A stretch of DNA of 6,062 bases, from positions 1-6,062 of the forward strand of contig JAHHMJ010000587.1 of assembly GCA_018678395.1 (NCBI GenBank), given 5' to 3'. The DNA comes from Gemmatimonadota bacterium. GTDB lineage: Bacteria; Gemmatimonadota; Gemmatimonadetes; Longimicrobiales; Gaopeijiaceae. The notes beneath the pieces were generated by a model. It did not search any database and was not told the origin of the DNA. It saw only the letters and a list, made by a program, of their open reading frames with translations. This document shows, in pieces, positions 1 to 6,062 of the stretch (position 1 is its first letter; every line of letters begins with the position of its first letter). Both the position numbers and the translations under genes were made by a program.

Positions 1-2401
<2,401 letters not shown>

Positions 2402-2407
2402 CGGGAT

Positions 2408-2416
2408 TCCCCCTTT
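2408..2416 (-). promoter_or_regulatory. Shine-Dalgarno of rpoB that selects the TTG start
   Basis: The minus strand reads AAAGGGGGAATCCCGTTG. The G-rich block ends 7 nt before TTG, which is ideal spacing. The upstream in-frame ATG at 2461 has no comparable purine block (TTGCACATGAC precedes it). This site therefore decides the start codon. Whether TTG is used to limit beta synthesis is inference. Confidence 0.75.
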
Positions 2417-2499
2417 GGCCGAAGTCGACGGAGCGGGGGTCCGTGACCTCGAACATGTCATGTGCAACAACCGTCAAGCGCCGAAATCCCCGAACCGTC

Positions 2500-2521
2500 G
2501 GGCCGCTCGTTCGAGCGCCCC
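2500..2521 (-). other. small stem-loop in the rplL-rpoB spacer
   Basis: On the minus strand CGCTC (2517-2513) pairs with GAGCG (2508-2504) around a GAAC loop. After one mismatch, three more G-C pairs (2521-2519 with 2502-2500) extend the stem. No T-run follows, so it is not a standard terminator. Function is unknown, and short stems of this kind arise often in GC-rich DNA. Confidence 0.3.
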
Positions 2522-2580
2522 CACGGCGGGGACCCACGCGGGCCGAACGCACCGTCGCGTCCGGTACTGTGTCCTGCGAA

Positions 2581-2627
2581 GGCCCGACCGCCGGACCCTC
2601 GGCCGGACCGGTTTCCCGGCCCGACCG
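2581..2627 (-). repeat. 10-bp direct repeat flanking the shared arm of a hairpin
   Basis: CGGTCGGGCC occurs twice on the minus strand, at 2627-2618 and at 2590-2581, on either side of GGTCCGGCCG (2609-2600). That middle segment can pair with either copy, giving two mutually exclusive 10-pair stems, each with two G-U wobbles. The repeat is directly visible; a switching role is inference. Confidence 0.5.
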
Positions 2628-2631
2628 AAGG
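2596..2631 (-). promoter_or_regulatory. long GAAA-capped stem-loop just after rplL (candidate attenuator or RNase III site)
   Basis: The left arm is 2631-2616 (starts CCTTCGGTCGG), the loop GAAA is 2615-2612, and the right arm is 2611-2596. All 16 positions pair: 13 Watson-Crick and 3 G-U. The stem starts 12 nt after the rplL TAA. The downstream sequence is TCCGG with no U-tract, so a classical intrinsic terminator is unlikely. In E. coli the equivalent spacer carries a partial terminator and an RNase III site that lower rpoB expression relative to rplL; this hairpin is in the right place for a similar job. The structure is seen; the role is inferred. Confidence 0.5.
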
Positions 2632-2643
2632 GCGGTCGTCCTC

Positions 2644-3018
2644 TTACTTCAGGGCGACGGTGGCGCCCTGCTCCTCCAGCTTCGCCTTCATGGCCTCGGC
2701 GTCCTCCTTCGAGGCCGCCTCCTTCAGGGTGGTCGGCGCGTTGTCGACCGCCTCCTTGGCCTCCTTCAGACCCAGGCCGGTGATCTCGCGGACCGCCTTG
2801 ATGACCTGGATCTTCTTGTCGCCGATTCCCTCGAGAACGACGTCGAACTCGTCCTTCTCGGCCTCGGCTTCGGCTCCGGCGCCGGCCGCTGCGACCGCCA
2901 CCGGGGCGGCCATGGCCTGGACGTTGAACTTGTCCTTGAAGGCGTCGACGAACTCCGACAGCTCGAGGACGGTCATGTTCCCGATGGTGTCCAGCAGCTC
3001 TTCGTGATTGGTCGCCAT
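2644..3018 (-). CDS. rplL: 50S ribosomal protein L7/L12
   Basis: A 124-residue acidic stalk protein that recruits translation factors such as EF-Tu and EF-G to the ribosome. Domain order is typical: N-terminal dimerisation and L10-binding helices (about 5-33, containing [17 protein letters not shown]), a flexible Ala/Gly/Glu-rich hinge (about 36-54), and a globular C-terminal domain (57-124). The factor-binding surface is intact: [16 protein letters not shown] at 73-88 keeps the invariant Lys/Arg positions and the GLGLKEAK motif. Length matches the family (about 120-130). The ATG at 3018 is preceded by GAGGAG at 9-nt spacing. The gene follows rplJ after 72 nt, as usual. It is normally made in excess over L10 (two or three dimers per L10), which fits having its own good ribosome-binding site. 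Confidence 0.98.
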   Translation of the reverse strand: MATNHEELLDTIGNMTVLELSEFVDAFKDKFNVQAMAAPVAVAAAGAGAEAEAEKDEFDVVLEGIGDKKIQVIKAVREITGLGLKEAKEAVDNAPTTLKEAASKEDAEAMKAKLEEQGATVALK

Positions 3019-3043
3019 TTGATCGTACTCCTCGTTGTCTTGC

Positions 3044-3058
3044 CCGGCTCTCGGCCGG
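3044..3058 (-). other. short stem-loop between rplJ and rplL
   Basis: CCGGC (3058-3054) pairs with GCCGG (3048-3044) around CGAGA on the minus strand, 32 nt after the rplJ stop and upstream of the rplL GAGGAG. The stem is only five pairs with no U-tract. It could be chance; an mRNA-stability role for the highly expressed rplL cistron is speculation. Confidence 0.25.
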
Positions 3059-3090
3059 CTTATGGGTTGAATTCCGAGATTACCGGACTA

Positions 3091-3621
3091 CTACTCGCCG
3101 GCTTCCTGCTTCTTGGCCTTGTACGCATCCAGGAGGCCGGCCATCTCCTGAAGCTTGCCCTCGAGCGCGCCGGCGAGGGCGGCGAGGGGCGCCTGCATGG
3201 CACCGGCCAACTCGGCCAGGAGCTGCTCCTTCGGAGGCAGCTTGGCGAGACGGTCGATCTGCGCCGCGTCGAGGACCTTGTTCTCGAGCACGCCCAGCTT
3301 GAAGACCGGGCGATCGCCGTGATCCTTCGCGAACTCCGTCAGGGCCTTGGCGGGCGTCACCGCGTCCTCGAATCCGAACACGACGCCCGTGGGGCCCTGG
3401 AGGGCATCCGACAGATCGGGCATGTCCGTCTGCTCGAGCGCGAGGCGCACCAGCCGGTTCTTCGCCACGACGTACTCGGCCCCGCTCTCGCGGAGCTTCT
3501 GCCGCAGCGCGGTCATGGACTTCACGTCCAGCCCGGTGAAGTCCGTCAGGTACATGACCAGGGAGCCGGTGGCGCGCTCACGGAACTCCGCGACGAATGC
3601 TTCCTTGTCGCTACGCTTCAT
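3091..3621 (-). CDS. rplJ: 50S ribosomal protein L10
   Basis: A 176-residue base of the ribosomal stalk: its N-terminal domain binds 23S rRNA together with L11, and its C-terminal helix carries L7/L12 dimers. The rRNA-binding part includes [19 protein letters not shown] (23-41), [15 protein letters not shown] (48-62) and [11 protein letters not shown] (76-86). The C-terminal helix shows [20 protein letters not shown] (125-144) and then a second amphipathic block, [20 protein letters not shown] (151-170), consistent with two or three dimer-binding segments. The ATG at 3621 overlaps the rplA stop as ATGA, with GAGGTGG just upstream inside the rplA end, so the two are probably translationally coupled. 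Length fits the family (about 165-180). It ends with TAG at 3093-3091. Confidence 0.98.
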   Translation of the reverse strand: MKRSDKEAFVAEFRERATGSLVMYLTDFTGLDVKSMTALRQKLRESGAEYVVAKNRLVRLALEQTDMPDLSDALQGPTGVVFGFEDAVTPAKALTEFAKDHGDRPVFKLGVLENKVLDAAQIDRLAKLPPKEQLLAELAGAMQAPLAALAGALEGKLQEMAGLLDAYKAKKQEAGE

Positions 3622-4319
3622 GAGCCACCTCGGCGGTACAGGTTGGGATCGATCGGGACCCCGGGTCCCATGGTGCTCGAGACCGTGACGCTCCGAACGT
3701 ACGTGCCCTTGGCGGCAGAGGGCCGCGCGCGCACGATCTGATCCATGAAGGCCGAGAGGTTCTCGTCGAGCTGGTCCTGCTCGAACGAGACCCGACCGAT
3801 GGGCGCGTGCACGTTTCCGGTCTTGTCGACGCGGAACTCGATCTTACCCGCCTTGATCTCGCTCACGGCCTTGCCGACATCGAACGTCACCGTACCGGCC
3901 TTGGGCGTGGGCATCAGCCCTCGCGGCCCCAGGATCCGGCCGAGCGGCCCCACCTTTCCCATCACGTCGGGGGTGGCCACCATGACGTCGAAGTCGAGCC
4001 AGCCCTGCTGGATCTGCTCGACGAACTCGAGGCCCACGTAGTCGGCCCCGGCCTCCCTGGCTTCCTTCTCCTTCTCACCCTGCGCCGCTACGAGGACCCG
4101 CACCTGCTTGCCCGTCCCGTGCGGGAGCACCACGGTGCCCCGTACGATCTGGTCTGCCTTGCGCGGATCGACGCTGAGACGGGTCGCCACTTCGACGGTT
4201 TCGTCGAAGCGAGCGTACGACATCTCCTTGACCAACTGCAGCGCCTGAGAGGGTTCGAAGGTCACTCCGGCCGGGATCGCAATCCGGGCCTGGCGATACT
4301 TCTTCCCGTGTTTCGGCAT
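3618..4319 (-). CDS. rplA: 50S ribosomal protein L1
   Basis: A 233-residue protein of the mobile L1 stalk, which helps release deacylated tRNA from the E site; in many bacteria it also represses its own mRNA. Family signatures in order: [20 protein letters not shown] (38-57), [12 protein letters not shown] (60-71), [20 protein letters not shown] (124-143), [18 protein letters not shown] (158-175) and [17 protein letters not shown] (204-220). Length is the usual one (E. coli 234). The ATG at 4319 has GGAGAG close upstream; the protein begins [11 protein letters not shown], a typical L1 N-terminus. The stop TGA (3620-3618) overlaps the rplJ ATG. Domain II is inserted in domain I as usual, with no truncation. 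Whether it autoregulates here depends on the untested spacer structures upstream. Confidence 0.98.
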   Translation of the reverse strand: MPKHGKKYRQARIAIPAGVTFEPSQALQLVKEMSYARFDETVEVATRLSVDPRKADQIVRGTVVLPHGTGKQVRVLVAAQGEKEKEAREAGADYVGLEFVEQIQQGWLDFDVMVATPDVMGKVGPLGRILGPRGLMPTPKAGTVTFDVGKAVSEIKAGKIEFRVDKTGNVHAPIGRVSFEQDQLDENLSAFMDQIVRARPSAAKGTYVRSVTVSSTMGPGVPIDPNLYRRGGS

Positions 4320-4387
4320 AACTCTCCAAGCCGTCTCGTCTCATCCTCCCACCGGTGGCGGCTCGGCACACGGTGGTTCGTCGGACC

Positions 4388-4420
4388 GCTCACCCACTCC
4401 GGAAACCCGGAGCCGGGAGC
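4388..4420 (-). promoter_or_regulatory. structured region between rplK and rplA (possible L1-binding or attenuation element)
   Basis: On the minus strand CTCCGG (4412-4407) pairs with CCGGAG (4402-4397) around a GTTT loop. The helix can extend outward through an internal loop to CC/GG and to GCTC (4420-4417) with GAGC (4391-4388), with one bulged T. An interrupted stem upstream of rplA is the kind of place where L1 repression sites are found, but I could not match a specific L1 consensus. The pairing is seen; the function is inference. Confidence 0.35.
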
Positions 4421-4425
4421 GCGAA

Positions 4426-4446
4426 ACGGGCGGGACCCCCGCCCGT
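4426..4446 (-). terminator. strong GC hairpin after rplK (weak or partial terminator candidate)
   Basis: ACGGGCGGG (4446-4438) and CCCGCCCGT (4434-4426) form a perfect 9-pair stem around GGT on the minus strand, 12 nt after the rplK TAG. It is followed by only TT before CGC, so the U-tract is too short for a confident intrinsic terminator. It may cause partial termination or pausing, or protect the upstream mRNA 3' end. rplA, rplJ and rplL follow without an obvious promoter, so full termination is unlikely. Confidence 0.4.
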
Positions 4447-4458
4447 ACGGGTCTCGGC

Positions 4459-4884
4459 CTAGGCCTCGACCACGACTCCCATGGAGCGGGCCGTACCGGC
4501 GATCTGCCGCATCGCCTGCTCCACGTCGGTCGTGTTCAAGTCCGGCATCTTGGTCTCGGCGATCTCACGGAGCTGCGCCTGCGAGATGGTCGCGACCTTG
4601 TCGGTGTTCGGAACCCCGGAGCCCTTCGGGAGGTTCAGCGCCCGCTTGATGAGCACCGCGGCCGGGGGCGTCTTGGTGATGAAGGTGAACGACCGATCGG
4701 CGTAGACGGTGATTTCCACAGGGATGGTGATGCCCTGCTTGTCCTGCGTCTTCGCGTTGAACTGCTTGCAGAACTCCATGATGTTCACGCCGTGCTGACC
4801 CAGTGCGGGTCCGACGGGCGGGGCCGGGTTGGCCTGCCCCCCGGGGACGTGAAGCTTGATGAAGCCAGTGACCTTCTTCGCCAT
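4459..4884 (-). CDS. rplK: 50S ribosomal protein L11
   Basis: A 141-residue protein (E. coli 142) of the GTPase-associated centre, binding 23S rRNA beside L10; it also senses stalled ribosomes for RelA and is the target area of thiostrepton-type drugs. The N-terminal domain shows [20 protein letters not shown] (8-27) and [16 protein letters not shown] (28-43). Prolines 20, 22, 23 and 26, in the drug-contacting segment, are all present. The C-terminal rRNA-binding domain runs from about 75 (AAVLIKRAL) to the signature [20 protein letters not shown] (115-134). The ATG at 4884 has AAGGAA at 8-nt spacing. It is separated by 53 nt from nusG and by 139 nt from rplA; the rplK-rplA spacer is unusually long and structured. 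Confidence 0.98.
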   Translation of the reverse strand: MAKKVTGFIKLHVPGGQANPAPPVGPALGQHGVNIMEFCKQFNAKTQDKQGITIPVEITVYADRSFTFITKTPPAAVLIKRALNLPKGSGVPNTDKVATISQAQLREIAETKMPDLNTTDVEQAMRQIAGTARSMGVVVEA

Positions 4885-4915
4885 GTCTCGGTTCCTTCAG
4901 TCGTGGTCCAGAGCC

Positions 4916-4934
4916 GACGCGCCGCTCGCGCGTC
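4916..4934 (-). other. compact hairpin directly after nusG
   Basis: GACGCGC (4934-4928) pairs perfectly with GCGCGTC (4922-4916) around GAGCG on the minus strand, beginning 3 nt after the nusG TGA. The sequence after it is GGCTCTGG, with no T-run, so it is not an intrinsic terminator. It lies between nusG and the rplK ribosome-binding site and could be an RNA processing or stability element. The stem is clear; the role is unknown. Confidence 0.4.
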
Positions 4935-4937
4935 CCC

Positions 4938-5483
4938 TCAGAAGCCCTTCAGCTGCGTGTAGTCGAGCTCGACCGAGGTCGGGCGTCCGAAGAGGGACAC
5001 CTCGACCTTCACCTTGCCCTTGTCGTGGAAGACCTCCTGCACCGTTCCCGAGAAATCGGAGAACGGCCCCTGAATCACCTCGACCACCTGGCCGACGTGG
5101 AAGGGTATGTCTTCCTTCTCGCCCTCGTCCTTTCCGGGCTCCTCCACCCCCAGGATCTTGTTGATCTCCTCCTCGCGCAGCGGCTGCGGATCCCTGCCGC
5201 TCCCGACGAATTTGATCACGCCCTGGATGTGGTTGATGATGTGCTGCGTGCGCTCGTTCAGAAGCATGTGGACGAGCACGTAGCCCGGGTACAGACGTCG
5301 CGTCACCGTGACGCGCTTGCCGTTCCGGACCTCCATGACCTCCTGGGTCGGCACCAGACACTCGACGATCTCGCGATCCTCGCCCTCCGGCTCCTCTTCG
5401 ATCTTCCGATCGATGAGACGCTTGACCTTGTTCTCGTGCCCGGAGTAGGACTGGATCGCGTACCAGCGCTTGGAATCGGACAT
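4938..5483 (-). CDS. nusG: transcription termination/antitermination factor NusG
   Basis: A 181-residue general elongation factor (same length as E. coli NusG) that binds the beta-prime clamp helices and links RNA polymerase to Rho or to the ribosome. The NGN domain spans about 5-112: RWYAIQSYSGHENKVK (6-21), PTQEVMEVRNGKRVTVTRRL (45-64), then the YPGYVLV hallmark (65-71) and IQGVIKFVG (86-94). An acidic linker (104-125, 10 Asp/Glu in 22) leads to the KOW domain (about 128-181) with GQVVEVIQGPFSDFSGTVQE (131-150) and the ending SLFGRPTSVELDYTQLKGF. The start at 5483 is set by the MSDSKRWYA N-terminus, by GGGGCC just upstream, and by the TGATG junction with secE, which suggests coupled translation. 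The same frame stays open further upstream to 5915, but that stretch is antigenic noise across secE and rpmG, not protein. Confidence 0.97.
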   Translation of the reverse strand: MSDSKRWYAIQSYSGHENKVKRLIDRKIEEEPEGEDREIVECLVPTQEVMEVRNGKRVTVTRRLYPGYVLVHMLLNERTQHIINHIQGVIKFVGSGRDPQPLREEEINKILGVEEPGKDEGEKEDIPFHVGQVVEVIQGPFSDFSGTVQEVFHDKGKVKVEVSLFGRPTSVELDYTQLKGF

Positions 5484-5692
5484 CAGGCCCCGAAGATCCC
5501 CATGACTGCGTCGAGGACCAGACGTACCACGCCGTCCATCGCCCAGATCATGGCTGAGATGAGGGCGCAGAAGATGATCACGACGATGGTCGCGCTCTTC
5601 AGCTGCTCGTAATCGGGCCAGGTGACCTTCTGGAGTTCTTCCCACGACTCCTCGACGAACGTCCGACCCTCCCGGATCTTCTCGATGGCCAT
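5483..5692 (-). CDS. secE: preprotein translocase subunit SecE
   Basis: A 69-residue inner-membrane subunit of the SecYEG channel that clamps and stabilises SecY. The N-terminal amphipathic helix carries the family motif WEELQKVTWPDYEQL (17-31), including the nearly invariant K-V-x-W-P. One hydrophobic transmembrane segment follows (about 34-51, ATIVVIIFCALISAMIW), then a short tail ending MGIFGA. This is the single-span form found in most bacteria, unlike the three-span E. coli protein of about 127 residues. The ATG at 5692 lies 5 nt after the rpmG stop, with GGAG/GAAG purines inside the rpmG end. The stop TGA shares its A with the nusG ATG. secE-nusG adjacency is nearly universal and supports the call. 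Confidence 0.96.
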   Translation of the reverse strand: MAIEKIREGRTFVEESWEELQKVTWPDYEQLKSATIVVIIFCALISAMIWAMDGVVRLVLDAVMGIFGA

Positions 5693-5697
5693 GGGTT

Positions 5698-5850
5698 CTA
5701 CTTCGTCTCCTTGTGCGCCGTGTGCGTCCGGCAGCGGGGGCAGTACTTCGAGTACTCCACGCGCTCGGGATGCAGGCGCTTGTTCTTGGTCGTCGAGTAG
5801 TTACGCTCCTCGCACGTCTGGCATGCGAGGGTGACCTTGTCGCGGGGCAT
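5698..5850 (-). CDS. rpmG: 50S ribosomal protein L33, zinc-ribbon type
   Basis: A 50-residue small protein of the large ribosomal subunit, located near the E site. The sequence starts [20 protein letters not shown] and continues [20 protein letters not shown] to a His/Lys-rich end. Four cysteines at 10, 13, 37 and 40 form two CxxC pairs, so this is the zinc-binding (C+) version. The central NYSTTKNKR is the usual L33 signature. Length fits the family (49-55). The ATG at 5850 has GAGGCGG about 5 nt upstream. It lies 33 nt after tuf and 5 nt before secE, the common place for rpmG in many phyla. I saw no second L33 copy in the window, so whether a zinc-free paralogue exists elsewhere cannot be told. 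Confidence 0.96.
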   Translation of the reverse strand: MPRDKVTLACQTCEERNYSTTKNKRLHPERVEYSKYCPRCRTHTAHKETK

Positions 5851-5883
5851 GGGAACCGCCTCGATTCCTGAGGGACCTGATGC

Positions 5884-6062
5884 TTACTCGATGATCTCGG
5901 TAACGACGCCGGCACCGACCGTGCGGCCGCCCTCGCGAATCGCGAAGCGCAGCTCGGTGTCCATGGCGATGGGCGTGATCAGCTCCACCTCCATCTGCAC
6001 GTTGTCGCCCGGCATCACCATCTCCACTCCGTCCGGAAGCTGACACGCTCCCGTCACGTCCG
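5884..6062 (-). CDS. tuf: elongation factor Tu, C-terminal 58 codons (runs off the window edge)
   Basis: The 3' end of EF-Tu, the GTPase that delivers aminoacyl-tRNA to the ribosome. The visible part is the C-terminal half of domain 3, a beta-barrel that contacts tRNA and EF-Ts: [20 protein letters not shown], then [20 protein letters not shown] and [12 protein letters not shown] before TAA (5886-5884). GDN and [15 protein letters not shown] are near-invariant in the family. The GTPase domain lies outside the window. tuf directly upstream of rpmG-secE-nusG is a frequent bacterial arrangement. It probably shares transcription with the genes downstream, since the 33-nt gap has no terminator-like hairpin with a T-run. 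Confidence 0.97.
   Translation of the reverse strand, partial: DVTGACQLPDGVEMVMPGDNVQMEVELITPIAMDTELRFAIREGGRTVGAGVVTEIIE

Noticed and set aside
2472..2477. TTGACG, a -35-like hexamer in the rplL-rpoB spacer (minus strand)
   Set aside because: No sequence resembling TATAAT occurs 15-19 nt downstream (GTTCGA at 17). A separate rpoB promoter cannot be supported from this alone.
2596..2631. Calling the long spacer hairpin a Rho-independent terminator
   Set aside because: The right arm is followed by TCCGGCGG with no T-run, and rpoB downstream has no supported promoter, so full termination would silence an essential gene.
2443..3741. Plus-strand open frame of 432 codons opposite rplL and rplJ
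   Set aside because: Antisense shadow covering two clear ribosomal protein genes and their spacers; low-complexity Leu/Arg/Gly composition and no family motif.
3807..4649. Plus-strand open frame of 280 codons opposite rplA and part of rplK
   Set aside because: Antisense shadow; its end is a Pro/Ser/Arg-rich run across the rplK-rplA spacer, typical of out-of-frame GC-rich DNA.
5484..5915. A 144-codon N-terminal extension of nusG
   Set aside because: The frame is open but crosses secE and rpmG, which are both clearly real in other frames; NusG homology starts at MSDSKRWYA.

Overview
The window holds one of the most conserved gene blocks in bacteria, read entirely on the minus strand. In transcription order it is tuf (3' end) > rpmG > secE > nusG > rplK > rplA > rplJ > rplL > rpoB (5' part). 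The DNA is GC-rich (roughly two-thirds by eye). The gene order is the general bacterial one. The proteins do not look enteric: SecE is short with a single membrane span, ribosomal protein L33 is the zinc-ribbon form, and the RNA polymerase beta lobe is more compact than in E. coli. A Gemmatimonadota-like lineage is my best guess from the look of NusG and L7/L12. That guess is untested, and I would only defend 'high-GC, non-enteric bacterium'.

Layout from high to low coordinates. The last 58 codons of EF-Tu (6062-5884) are followed after 33 nt by rpmG, which has a 5-nt gap to secE. secE shares its TGA with the nusG start (TGATG). A 53-nt spacer holding a compact hairpin leads to rplK (L11). 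A 139-nt spacer holding two GC-rich stem-loop regions leads to rplA (L1). rplA overlaps rplJ (L10) by the four bases ATGA, and a 72-nt spacer leads to rplL (L7/L12). A 242-nt spacer with a long stem-loop just after the rplL stop leads to rpoB, which starts at TTG (2401) and runs off the low-coordinate edge after 800 codons. No stretch longer than 300 bases lacks a gene, and I see no RNA gene, mobile element, CRISPR array or origin.

How the genes work together: L11, L1, L10 and L7/L12 build the factor-binding stalks and the L1 stalk of the large ribosomal subunit, and EF-Tu acts at the L7/L12 stalk. NusG and the beta subunit belong to the transcription machinery that NusG couples to the ribosome. 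SecE is an essential part of the SecYEG protein channel. The proteins all look intact and ordinary. I found no undescribed protein system. What deserves a second look lies in the spacers: a 16-pair hairpin capped by GAAA, with alternative pairings, between rplL and rpoB; stem-loops between rplK and rplA; and an rplA-rplJ overlap that leaves no room for a standard L10 leader.
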